NCBI RefSeq assembly: GCF_022829465.1
Contig: NZ_JAKSXZ010000146.1
Coordinates: 620,001-684,000 of the forward strand
Source of the DNA: Methylobacterium sp. J-067
GTDB lineage: Bacteria > Pseudomonadota > Alphaproteobacteria > Rhizobiales > Beijerinckiaceae
Reading direction: 5' to 3'
DNA: 64,000 nt
Shown here: one piece after another, positions 44,334 through 52,255 of the stretch
How positions within the stretch are numbered: position 1 is the first letter of the stretch
How the letters are laid out: each line of letters begins with the position of its first letter
The notes under the pieces: generated by a model
What the model was told of the DNA's origin: nothing
The model's database searches: none
Seen by the model: the letters and a program-made list of their open reading frames with translations, nothing else
Translations under genes and position numbers: made by a program

Positions 44334-44633
44334 TCAGTCGATGATCCGCCGCAGCGCCGCGAAGCCGTCCTGGGCGGTCGTGGCGTTGCCGATCATGGTG
44401 TGGCGCGCGCAGGCGCTGGCGCCGATCATCGAGGCCCAATCCGTGAAGGACGGGCGCGCCTGGCAATCGGCGAAATAGCTGCCGAACAGGAACAGGCCGA
44501 GGGGCATGAGGAACAGGGCGAGCTTCACCAGGGTGAAGACCCGCCGGAGGCCGCTCCTGCGACGGCCCGGACGACGGCGCGGGCGCTCGTCCCACTCCCA
44601 CTCCGCATCCTCGTCGCGCTCGTACCCGCGCAT
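44334..44633 (-). CDS. Single-pass membrane protein with C-X17-C tail (paralogue-like)
   Basis: A 99-residue protein: acidic then Arg-rich N-terminus (DEDAEWEWDERPRRRPGRRR), one membrane helix (about 36-57: LVKLALFLMPLGLFLFGSYF), then a tail with two Cys 17 residues apart (ADCQARP, ASACARH). It is 12 bases upstream of the similar gene at 43953. Sequence identity between the two is low, but plan and spacing agree. The ATG at 44633 is preferred over a GTG at 44663, because GAGGG precedes it. Confidence 0.7.
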   Translation of the reverse strand: MRGYERDEDAEWEWDERPRRRPGRRRSGLRRVFTLVKLALFLMPLGLFLFGSYFADCQARPSFTDWASMIGASACARHTMIGNATTAQDGFAALRRIID

Positions 44634-44716
44634 GCCCCGACCCTCGGCGATTCGCACGCACAAGTTGTCATCCCCGCGTGAAGGCGGGACTAAGCAGCGT
44701 GGTTAAGGCGGGGTTC

Positions 44717-45082
44717 TCAGGCCGCGAGCGCCCGGCGCACGGTGGAGCGCAGGTCGGCGAGGGAGAAGGGCTTCGTCAGCACGTCGGTGACGATGGCGTC
44801 GAGCCCGCGGGCGCGCTCGCGCTGGTCGGCGAAGCCGGTCATCAGCAGGATGGTGAGGTCCGGGAAGTCGCGCTTGGCGGCCAGCGCCAGGGCGATCCCG
44901 TCCATCAGCGGCATGCGGATGTCGGTGAGCATCAGGTCGAAGGCGCCGCCGGCCTCGTTCAGGCGGTCGAGCCCGTCGCTGCCATCGGTGGCGGTCACGA
45001 CGGCATGGCCGTCGATCTCCAGCCCCCGCTTCAGGAAGCCGCGGACCGTCTCTTCGTCATCCACCAGAAGGATGCGCGCCAT
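44717..45082 (-). CDS. cpdR: Single-domain response regulator, CpdR-like
   Basis: A 121-residue receiver: ILLVDDEETVRGFLKRGLEI with the acidic pair, Asp acceptor in LMLTDIRMPLMDGIAL (about 53), Lys in VLTKPFSLADL. Sequence and length fit CpdR of alphaproteobacteria. In its unphosphorylated form CpdR directs ClpXP to substrates such as CtrA, controlling the cell cycle. Phosphorylation through CckA-ChpT shuts this off. Neither partner is in the window. The call rests on similarity only. Confidence 0.82.
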   Translation of the reverse strand: MARILLVDDEETVRGFLKRGLEIDGHAVVTATDGSDGLDRLNEAGGAFDLMLTDIRMPLMDGIALALAAKRDFPDLTILLMTGFADQRERARGLDAIVTDVLTKPFSLADLRSTVRRALAA

Positions 45083-45178
45083 GATGAACCGGATTCGTCC
45101 CGCTGCGACAAGGAAGTAGGCTATTCCCGCCTTTAGAACGCGGGAGGAACCCTTTCCCTGTCAAGACAGAGGGCCCGC

Positions 45179-45195
45179 AAAAGCTGCTTCGCAGC
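45179..45195 (-). terminator. Intrinsic terminator of hpt
   Basis: On the minus strand GCTGC-GAA-GCAGC is followed by TTTTGC. It is 28 bases after the hpt stop and is the best classical terminator for that gene. A further hairpin (45125-45145, TCCCGC/GCGGGA) lies beyond it, before cpdR. Confidence 0.6.
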
Positions 45196-45222
45196 GCAGC
45201 AAAACGCCAAAATGTCGCGATC

Positions 45223-45792
45223 TCAGGTTCCGCCGAACAGATCGGGGTCGGTGTTTCCGTAGTCTACCACACCGACGAAGGGCAGCTGCCGGTAGGCGTG
45301 GGCGGCGTCCATGCCGTAGCCGACGACGAACACGTCGGGGCAGGTGAAGCCGACGAACTCGGCGTCGATGGAGACCGCGCGCTTGCCGGGCTTCTCCAGC
45401 AGCACCGCCGTCAGCACCCGCTTGGCGCCGCGCGCCATCAGCAGGTCCTTGGCGAACACCACGGTGCGGCCGGATTCGAGGATGTCGTCCACGAGGAGCA
45501 CGTCGCGGCCGCGCACCTCGCTCTGCACGTCGCGCAGGATCTCGACCTGCCCGGTGGAGACGGTGCCGGTGCGGTAGCTCGACAGGTGCACGAACTCGAC
45601 CTGCGGCGCGAGCCCGACCCGGTGCATCGCCCGCAGCAGGTCGGCGGCGAACATGAAGCTGCCCTTCAGGACCGCCACCACGAGAAGGTCCTGCGGTTGC
45701 GTCGCGAGGATGTCCTTCGCCAATTCGGCATTGCGCCGGGCGATGGCATCCTCGTCGTACAGGGTGCGAACGGGCTTGACGGGCATGTTCAT
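45223..45792 (-). CDS. hpt: Hypoxanthine phosphoribosyltransferase
   Basis: The enzyme recycles hypoxanthine (and guanine) to nucleotides with PRPP. The 189-residue protein has the PRPP-binding motif VLLVDDILESGRTV with the acidic pair, plus LVVAVLKGSFMFAADLLR and the FVVGYGMDAAHAYRQLPFVG C-terminal region. The start MNMPVKP at 45792 is chosen as the first ATG inside the family range; GGGACGAGA precedes it. A tRNA-His gene lies upstream, 80 bases before. An intrinsic terminator follows. Confidence 0.94.
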   Translation of the reverse strand: MNMPVKPVRTLYDEDAIARRNAELAKDILATQPQDLLVVAVLKGSFMFAADLLRAMHRVGLAPQVEFVHLSSYRTGTVSTGQVEILRDVQSEVRGRDVLLVDDILESGRTVVFAKDLLMARGAKRVLTAVLLEKPGKRAVSIDAEFVGFTCPDVFVVGYGMDAAHAYRQLPFVGVVDYGNTDPDLFGGT

Positions 45793-45872
45793 GATCGGTC
45801 TCGTCCCGCCTCTCGCCGGGCGGCGCCCACGAGGGCCGCGTGCGGAACGGATCGGGTCGCCGACTTGAAGGA

Positions 45873-45949
45873 TGGTACCACCGCCCCGGCTCGAACGGGG
45901 GACCCCCAGATCCACAATCTGGTGCTCTAACCAACTGAGCTACGGCGGC
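45873..45949 (-). tRNA. tRNA-His (anticodon GTG)
   Basis: The minus strand folds into a full cloverleaf: acceptor GCCGCCG with CGGTGGT (two G-T wobbles), D arm GCTC-AGTTGGTTA-GAGC, anticodon arm CCAGA-TTGTGGA-TCTGG with anticodon GTG, variable loop GGGTC, T arm CCCCG-TTCGAGC-CGGGG, then A73 and encoded CCA. A73 and the lack of a usual G-1 to C73 pair fit the alphaproteobacterial tRNA-His type. Confidence 0.95.
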
Positions 45950-46018
45950 ACTGGCGGGGGGTGTATCGCGGGTCCGAACGTATTTCAAGGCGAGTGTCGC
46001 CGTTTCGGACCCCGCGTT

Positions 46019-46897
46019 TCACAGCATCGGCACGCCGCCCGTGACGGGGATCAGCGCGCCGGACATGTAGCTGCCCTCGCGGGAGGCGAGGAGCACATAG
46101 GCCGGGGCCAGTTCGGCCGGCTGCCCGGCGCGGCCCAGCGGCGTGTCGGTGCCGAGCTTTTCCAGTTGCTCCGGGCTCTTCACGATCGGCTGGATCGGCG
46201 TCCAGACCGGTCCCGGCGCGACGCAGTTCACGCGGATGCCCTTCGGCGCGAGGAGGTTCGACAGGCCGATGGTCAGGCTGGCGATGGCGCCCTTGGTCGC
46301 GGCATAGATCAGCATGGTCGGGTCGGCGATCTTGGCCTGCTCGCTCGTGGAGTTCACGATCGCCCCGCCCGGCTTCATGTGCGGCACCGCCGCCTGGGCG
46401 AGGTAGTACATGGCGAAGACGTTCGCGCGGAACGAACCCTCGATGTCGCTGGCCTTCAGGTCGTCCAGGCCCTCGTTCACCACCTGCGCGGCGGCGTTGT
46501 TGACGAGCACGTCGAGGCGCCCGAACGCTTCCACGGTGCGGTCCACGAGGGACCGGCAATGGGCCTCGTCGCGGATGTCGCCCGGCAGGAGCAGGCAGCG
46601 CCGGCCCGCCTTCTCGATCCAGGTCTTCGTGTCCTCGGCATCCGATTGCTCGGATTCGAGATAGGAGATCGCCACGTCGGCGCCCTCGCGGGCATAGGCG
46701 ATGGCCACCGCCCGGCCGATGCCGGAATCGCCGCCGGTGATGAGTGCGGCCTGGCCCGTCAGCAGGCCCTTGCCGACATAGCTCTCCTCGCCGTGGTCGG
46801 GCCGGGGCGTCATCTTGGAGGTCAGCCCCGGCCGGGGCTGCTGCTGGTCGCCCGGATAGGGCGGCCGGGGACCGGCTTCGCGTGGATCGTTGGTCAT
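46019..46897 (-). CDS. Short-chain dehydrogenase/reductase, YghA-like
   Basis: The 292-residue protein has a 45-residue N-terminal extension (GLTSKMTPRPDHGEESYVGK) that is typical of the YghA-like group. It then has the Rossmann core: ALITGGDSGIGRAVAIAYAR, DVLVNNAAAQ, and the catalytic YAATKGA with a Ser in IVNSTSEQA. The N-terminal residues fit a NADP-dependent aldehyde or ketone reductase. A 32-codon frame lies 23 bases upstream on the same strand. Such genes are often stress-induced. Confidence 0.92.
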   Translation of the reverse strand: MTNDPREAGPRPPYPGDQQQPRPGLTSKMTPRPDHGEESYVGKGLLTGQAALITGGDSGIGRAVAIAYAREGADVAISYLESEQSDAEDTKTWIEKAGRRCLLLPGDIRDEAHCRSLVDRTVEAFGRLDVLVNNAAAQVVNEGLDDLKASDIEGSFRANVFAMYYLAQAAVPHMKPGGAIVNSTSEQAKIADPTMLIYAATKGAIASLTIGLSNLLAPKGIRVNCVAPGPVWTPIQPIVKSPEQLEKLGTDTPLGRAGQPAELAPAYVLLASREGSYMSGALIPVTGGVPML

Positions 46898-46920
46898 GGT
46901 GTCGCCGGTCCCCGTCGCGC

Positions 46921-47019
46921 TCAGAACGACCGGGTGCGGGTGGCGTGCGGCCGGCTGTAGCGGCGGCGGATGACCTCGATGATCTTCGGCAGCAGGAACG
47001 CCATCAGGATCTTGCGCAT
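46921..47019 (-). CDS. Possible 32-residue basic peptide
   Basis: ATG 47019, preceded by GCGAGGTTTAC, opens a 33-codon frame that encodes a hydrophobic helix (MRKILMAFLLPKIIEVI) and a strongly basic tail (RRRYSRPHATRTRSF). The Shine-Dalgarno and the position directly before the dehydrogenase gene support translation. It could be a membrane-attached peptide or a leader. No family is recognised. Confidence 0.45.
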   Translation of the reverse strand: MRKILMAFLLPKIIEVIRRRYSRPHATRTRSF

Positions 47020-47079
47020 GGTAAACCTCGCGTCACAGATATGTGAGCGGGTAGCGCACGAGACTCGCCGGAGTTCCGT

Positions 47080-47889
47080 TCAGAGTTCGAGGGTCAACGT
47101 CACGGGGGCGTGGTCGGACGGACGCTCCCAGCCGCGGGCCTCGCGCAGCACGTCGACGGCCCGCACCGTGCCCGCGAGGTCGGGGGAGACCCAGGCGTGG
47201 TCGAGGCGGCGCCCCTTGTCGGCGGCGTTCCAGTCGGGGGAGCGGTAGCTCCACCACGTGTAGATCTTCTCGGGCTCGGGGGTGAGGTGGCGGGCCGCGT
47301 CGATCCAGCCGGCCTCACCCCGCAGGGTTTCGAGCGCTTCGGTCTCGCCGGGGGTGTGGCTCACCACGTCGAGCAGTTGCTTGTGCGACCACACGTCGTG
47401 TTCGAGGGGCGCGACATTGAGGTCGCCCACGAGGATCGCCGGGCCGGAGGGACGCCTGCCGCCCCAGGCGCGCAACTCCTGCAAGAAATCGAGCTTGTGC
47501 GCGAATTTCGGATTGAGGTCGCGGTCGGGCACGTCGCCGCCGGCCGGGACGTAGAAATTGTGCAGGACGAGGCCTGCCGCCTGTCCCGCCTCCGGCCCCA
47601 GCACCGCCGAGATGTGGCGGGCATCGGGCTTGCCGCAGAAGCCCATCACGTCGCGGGTGTGGAGCGGCAGGCGCGAGAGGAAGGCGACGCCGTTGTAGCC
47701 CTTCTGCCCGGCGAACACGACGTGCTCGTAGCCGGAGCCCCGCAGCGCCTTCAGGGGGAAGGCGTCGTCCGGGCACTTGGTCTCCTGCAGGCAGAGGACG
47801 TCCGGCTTGTGCTCGGCGAGGAAGCGCAGGACGAGGTCGATGCGCAGGCGCACCGAGTTGATGTTCCAGGTGGTGACGGAGAGGCGCAC
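47080..47889 (-). CDS. xthA: Exodeoxyribonuclease III (AP endonuclease)
   Basis: The 269-residue enzyme cuts DNA at abasic sites and has 3'-5' exonuclease activity. The motifs are TTWNINSVRLRIDLVLRFL, LCLQETKCPDDAFP with the catalytic Glu, ILVGDLNVAPLEHDVW, and C-terminal PSDHAPVTLTL with the His. The GTG at 47889 gives a normal N-terminus. It is downstream of lolA by 11 bases; the order ftsK-lolA-xthA is the alphaproteobacterial arrangement. Confidence 0.94.
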   Translation of the reverse strand: MRLSVTTWNINSVRLRIDLVLRFLAEHKPDVLCLQETKCPDDAFPLKALRGSGYEHVVFAGQKGYNGVAFLSRLPLHTRDVMGFCGKPDARHISAVLGPEAGQAAGLVLHNFYVPAGGDVPDRDLNPKFAHKLDFLQELRAWGGRRPSGPAILVGDLNVAPLEHDVWSHKQLLDVVSHTPGETEALETLRGEAGWIDAARHLTPEPEKIYTWWSYRSPDWNAADKGRRLDHAWVSPDLAGTVRAVDVLREARGWERPSDHAPVTLTLEL

Positions 47890-47900
47890 GGAGGTCCGGT

Positions 47901-48836
47901 CTACTGGCGTTGCGAGGACTGGATCGCCTGCTGCGCCGCCTTGTCCTCGGCCCGGCCGTAATTGATGAAGAACAGCCCGGCCTCGACCGGCTTGCCCTTC
48001 TGCAGGTTCGAGAGCTGCACGGTGGTGACGTAGCCCTGCGGATCGGTGATCCGCCATTGCGACAGGGTCTTCACCTCGGGGTCGAACAGCAGCTGGATCC
48101 GCGAGGTGCCGCCGAAGGTCGCCCGGTCCTCCAGACTGATGCGCACCCCGGCCGGATCGTTCGACACGTCCGTCACCGAGAGGTCGCGGGCGAGGTCGAT
48201 CTTCTCGCGCAGCAGGAATTTCAGCGGCGTCTGGGCGATGAAGTACAGGTCCTGGGTGGCGAGCTTCTTGTCGCGCACCGCCACCGACGTGCCGTCCGCC
48301 ACCACTTCGAGGGGGGAGGGGGCATCGTAGTCGAAGCGCAGGCGGCCGGGCTTGGCGAGCGTCAGCTTGCCGCCGATGCGCCGCCCGTCCGGGCCGATCT
48401 GCATGAACGCGCCGGTCAGCGTCGAGATGCCGTTGAAATAGGCGTTGGCCTGGGCGAGCACGGTCGCCGGGTCGGCGGACTCGGCCGAGACGGGGGCAGG
48501 CGTCGCCACCGTCGCGACTTTGGGTTCGGGCGCGTGGGCGGGCTTCTCGGCCGCCCGCTCCGCCGCCTTGGCGGCGCCCGGCTTGATGCTGCCGGTCTTG
48601 TCGGTGGGCTTGTCCTTGACCGATGCGGCCTTGGCGGCGTCCTTCGGTGCCGCCTTCTTGGGCGCGGCCTCGGGGGCGGCCTGCGGCGCCGCCTCGGGCT
48701 CGGGCGTCGGCTGCTCCTTGCGGCCGCCGAACAAGCCGTCGAGGAACGACTGAACCTGCGCCTGCGCCGGAAGCGGCGCGAGCCACAGGCTCGCGGCGAT
48801 CAGGGTGCCGGCTTGGCGGGTGCGGCGGCCGATCAT
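47901..48836 (-). CDS. lolA: Outer-membrane lipoprotein carrier protein LolA, with long linker
   Basis: LolA carries lipoproteins through the periplasm from LolCDE to the outer membrane. The 311-residue precursor has a signal peptide (TLIAASLWLAPLPAQA), a 90-residue Ala/Pro/Lys-rich region (about 40-120, with PKKAAPKDAAKAAS) and then the LolA domain (ANAYFNGISTLTGAFMQIGP, KPGRLRFDYDAPSPLEVVAD). The core is standard length, but the linker is unusual, as LolA is usually about 200 residues. It is followed 11 bases later by xthA and preceded by ftsK. Confidence 0.92.
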   Translation of the reverse strand: MIGRRTRQAGTLIAASLWLAPLPAQAQVQSFLDGLFGGRKEQPTPEPEAAPQAAPEAAPKKAAPKDAAKAASVKDKPTDKTGSIKPGAAKAAERAAEKPAHAPEPKVATVATPAPVSAESADPATVLAQANAYFNGISTLTGAFMQIGPDGRRIGGKLTLAKPGRLRFDYDAPSPLEVVADGTSVAVRDKKLATQDLYFIAQTPLKFLLREKIDLARDLSVTDVSNDPAGVRISLEDRATFGGTSRIQLLFDPEVKTLSQWRITDPQGYVTTVQLSNLQKGKPVEAGLFFINYGRAEDKAAQQAIQSSQRQ

Positions 48837-48934
48837 CCAGGGACTCCTTGCACCGCGTGCGGTGCCGGCTCGGGCGGGATTGCGGGGGCGGAGCCCGCTT
48901 AGAGCCCCGCCCTGTGGCGAAGATACGACCGGTT

Positions 48935-51900
48935 TCAGTCGTCGTCGTAGGCGACGCCAGCTCCGTGGGTGCCGCCGTTCACGAGGATCTCGCGCTTGCC
49001 GGCATGGTTGGCCGGGCCGACGATCCCCTCGATCTCCATCCGCTCCATGATCGAGGCGGCGCGGTTGTAGCCGATCTGCAGCCGGCGCTGGATGTAGCTG
49101 GTCGAGGCCTTCTGGTCGCGCAGCACCACCTCGATCGCCTGCTTGTACAGGTCGTCCGAATCGCCGCCCGTCGCCGCCGCGAAGGCGCTGATGTCGAAGA
49201 CGGGGGCGTCCTCCTCCGGCTCCTCGGCGCGCTCGGCCTTCTCGGCCGCCTTGCCGCGACGGCCGGTCTCCTTCGGCGCGTCCTCTGGCGTGTCGTCGGC
49301 GGTCACGGCGTCGAGGTAGCTCGGGCGGCCCTGGCGCTTCAGGTGCGCCACGACGCTCTCGACCTCGTTGTCCGAGCAGAACGGCCCGTGGACGCGGGTC
49401 GTGCGCCCGCCGCCGGCCATGAACAGCATGTCGCCCTGGCCGAGCAGCTGCTCCGCGCCCATCTCCCCGAGGATCGTGCGCGAGTCGATCTTGCTCGTCA
49501 CCTGGAAGCTGATCCGGGTCGGGAAGTTCGCCTTGATCGTGCCGGTGATGACATCGACCGACGGGCGCTGCGTCGCCATGATCAGGTGGATGCCGGCGGC
49601 ACGGGCCATCTGTGCGAGGCGCTGGATCGCCCCCTCGATGTCCTTGCCCGCCACCATCATCAGGTCGGCCATCTCATCGACCACGATGACGATGTAGGGG
49701 AGGGCCGACAGGTCCATCTCCTCCTGCTCGTAGATCACCTCGCCGGTCTCGCGGTTCACGCCGGTCTGCACCGTGCGGGTGATGGTCTCGCCCCTCTCGC
49801 GGGCCTCCTTCATCCGCGCGTTGTAGCCGTCGATGTTGCGCACGGCGATCTTCGACATCTTCTTGTAGCGCTCCTCCATCTCGCGCACGGCCCATTTGAG
49901 GGCGATCACCGCCTTCTTCGGGTCGATGACGACGGGGGAGAGCAGGTGCGGGATGCCGTCGTAGACCGACAGTTCCAGCATCTTCGGGTCGACCATGATG
50001 AGGCGGCACTCCTCCGGCTTCAGCCGGTAGAGCAGGCTCAGGATCATGGTGTTGATGGCGACCGACTTGCCGGAGCCGGTGGTGCCGGCCACCAGCAGGT
50101 GGGGCATCCGGGCGAGGTCGGCGATGATCGGCTCGCCGCCGATGTTCTTGCCCAGGCACAGCGCCAGCTTGTGCTTCGAGTCCACGAAATCCTCTGAGGC
50201 GAGGAGTTCGCGCAGGTACACGGTCTCGCGCACCTCGTTCGGCAGTTCGATGCCGATGACGTTGCGGCCGGGGACCACGGCGACGCGGGCCGAGACCGCC
50301 GACATGGAGCGGGCGATGTCGTCCGAGAGGGCGATGACGCGGCTCGACTTGGTGCCGGGCGCCGGCTCCAATTCGTAGAGGGTCACGACCGGGCCGGGGC
50401 GCACGGCGAGGATGTCGCCGCGCACGCCGAAATCCTGCACCGTCTGCTGCAAGTTGAGGGCGTTCTGCTCCAGCACGTCGGCATCGACTTCCTCGCTGGC
50501 ATTGGGGGCCGGCAGGGCAAGGAGATCGAGGGAGGGCAGCTCGTAATGCGCGTTGTCGAAGGAGGCGATCTCCAGGTGGCGCGGCGCCGCGATCATGCGC
50601 GGACGGGCGGCCACGAGGGGCAGGTTCGCCGGTGCGGCCTCCGGCGCGGCGGCGACGGGCGCCGGGATCTCCTCGACGGGGGCGGCCTGGATTTCGACCA
50701 CCTCCGGCTCCGGGGTGGGCTCGGGGGCCGGGGCGGAACGGCCGCGCAGGAGCACGGGCCGGGGGGCGAGCGGGATCACCACCCGCTCCTCGCTGTGGGC
50801 CGGCATCGGAGCCGCGACGGGAGCCGCCACGGGGACGGGCGCCGCCGGGACGACCGGGGCGGGCTGGAAGCCCGCGCGGATCGCGGCCCGCGCCGCCATG
50901 GCGCAGGGCATCGCCGGCTTGCGCGGGGCCGGGGCAGGGACTGGGGCCGGAGCGGCGGCCTGATGCGGGCCGAAGACCAGGGACAGGCCGGGCTTCCCGG
51001 CGGGTGCCGCCACCGGCTCGGGCTCGCGCCCGTTGTCCTGCGCGTCGGCGGGGCGGGGCGGCTGGTCGAAGCGCACGAGGCGGTCGAGGACGTAGGCGGG
51101 CTTCGGCGGCAGGGCGCGCAGCAGCGAGATGTCGAGGGGCACGGCGACCACGGTCTCGGGGGCCGGCAGCGCGGCGGCTTCGAGTGCGGGAGCCGGGGCG
51201 TCGAGGGAGGCCCAGACATCGACGGAGGACCAATCGTCCCCGCCGAACCAGGGCTGCGCCTGCGACCAGTCGGACAGGTCGGACCAGTCGCGCGGCTCGG
51301 GCGGGGCGACCGGGGCCGGGACGGGCACGGGGGCCACGGCGACCGGGCGGCGGTCCGGGGTGCGGAAGTACCGGACGCCGGGATTGGCGACGAAGGGCTG
51401 CTGCCAGCGCGGCACGCCGGCCTCGGCCAGGAGGGATTCGGCGCGGGCGGGCTCGGCGGCGGAGGCCTCCTCGCGGGCGCGGCGCTCGGCCTCGACCACC
51501 AGGGCGGCGGCCTGCGCCTCGGCGCGGGCGCGCTCCAGGGCGACGCGCTCGGCTTCGAGCGCCCGCTGGCGGCGCTCCTGCAGCACGGAATCGGGCGTGC
51601 GGACGTAGCGCACGGAGGAGGCCTGCACCGGGGCGGCGGGGGCGGCGACCGGGAGGGGCGCGGGGGCGGCCGACGCGGCGGCGACGAAGGGCTCCTCCGG
51701 CGCGATGGCGTCGGGCCGGCGGGGCTGGCGCACCAGCACGCCGGGGGTGGAGGCCTGACGGTCGATGCGGCTCTCGGCGCGGGGCAGGGGCGGCATCGCC
51801 CGGTCATCGAACACGTCCGACGGCCAGGACGGCGCGGCGGGGGCCATCTCGTCCGCCCAGTCGGGGCGCGGGGCGCGCTCCAGGCCCTCGCGGCCGACCA

Positions 51901-52126
51901 TGGCGGTGGGGGGCGTCAGCCAGCTCGGCTCGGCCCGGCGGCCGGGCGTGCCGTAGCCGACCCGCGACGGGCCGGCGGCGCTGCCCGCGAGGCGGCGGGT
52001 GAGGCTGGCGCGCAACGCCATCAGGCGGTGGGCGAGCGCCCCGAGCGACAGCCCGGAACGGTCACCGCCCCGCACCGGGCGGGCAGGGTCACGGTGGGAG
52101 TGCGGGGGTCGTCCCGATGCGCGCAT
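48935..52126 (-). CDS. ftsK: FtsK/SpoIIIE-type DNA translocase without transmembrane domain
   Basis: The 1063-residue protein has the alpha, beta and gamma domains of FtsK: Walker A VAGTTGSGKSVAINTMIL (about 677-690), Walker B VIVVDEMADLMM (about 817) and a C-terminal winged-helix gamma domain (QRRLQIGYNRAASIMERMEI). FtsK moves DNA through the septum and helps resolve chromosome dimers. The N-terminal 530 residues are Pro/Ala-rich and disordered, without the four membrane helices. Two copies of V-R-Y-(V/F)-R-T-P-D lie at 172-179 and 251-258. ATG 52126 is the likely start; an earlier one at 52159 does not add a helix. lolA and xthA follow. Confidence 0.92.
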   Translation of the reverse strand: MRASGRPPHSHRDPARPVRGGDRSGLSLGALAHRLMALRASLTRRLAGSAAGPSRVGYGTPGRRAEPSWLTPPTAMVGREGLERAPRPDWADEMAPAAPSWPSDVFDDRAMPPLPRAESRIDRQASTPGVLVRQPRRPDAIAPEEPFVAAASAAPAPLPVAAPAAPVQASSVRYVRTPDSVLQERRQRALEAERVALERARAEAQAAALVVEAERRAREEASAAEPARAESLLAEAGVPRWQQPFVANPGVRYFRTPDRRPVAVAPVPVPAPVAPPEPRDWSDLSDWSQAQPWFGGDDWSSVDVWASLDAPAPALEAAALPAPETVVAVPLDISLLRALPPKPAYVLDRLVRFDQPPRPADAQDNGREPEPVAAPAGKPGLSLVFGPHQAAAPAPVPAPAPRKPAMPCAMAARAAIRAGFQPAPVVPAAPVPVAAPVAAPMPAHSEERVVIPLAPRPVLLRGRSAPAPEPTPEPEVVEIQAAPVEEIPAPVAAAPEAAPANLPLVAARPRMIAAPRHLEIASFDNAHYELPSLDLLALPAPNASEEVDADVLEQNALNLQQTVQDFGVRGDILAVRPGPVVTLYELEPAPGTKSSRVIALSDDIARSMSAVSARVAVVPGRNVIGIELPNEVRETVYLRELLASEDFVDSKHKLALCLGKNIGGEPIIADLARMPHLLVAGTTGSGKSVAINTMILSLLYRLKPEECRLIMVDPKMLELSVYDGIPHLLSPVVIDPKKAVIALKWAVREMEERYKKMSKIAVRNIDGYNARMKEARERGETITRTVQTGVNRETGEVIYEQEEMDLSALPYIVIVVDEMADLMMVAGKDIEGAIQRLAQMARAAGIHLIMATQRPSVDVITGTIKANFPTRISFQVTSKIDSRTILGEMGAEQLLGQGDMLFMAGGGRTTRVHGPFCSDNEVESVVAHLKRQGRPSYLDAVTADDTPEDAPKETGRRGKAAEKAERAEEPEEDAPVFDISAFAAATGGDSDDLYKQAIEVVLRDQKASTSYIQRRLQIGYNRAASIMERMEIEGIVGPANHAGKREILVNGGTHGAGVAYDDD

Positions 52127-52255
52127 GGGTTTCCAATGAGACGCTGGATACAGGGCCACCGGCCGTCGGCGGCTCGGCAGAGTTAGAAGCGTCAGCGTTA
52201 ACGGGGGCTTTCGGCGCGGGCGTTCGCTGGAGCGAACCGGCGCTCCATATTAAGG

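Noticed and set aside
44664..44716. Repeated CCCGCCTT and a 5-pair hairpin between cpdR and the C-X17-C gene
   Set aside because: Too short and without a T-run. It may be chance in GC-rich DNA.
45125..45145. Hairpin TCCCGC/GCGGGA upstream of cpdR
   Set aside because: Only six pairs without a T-run. A better terminator for hpt lies at 45179-45195.
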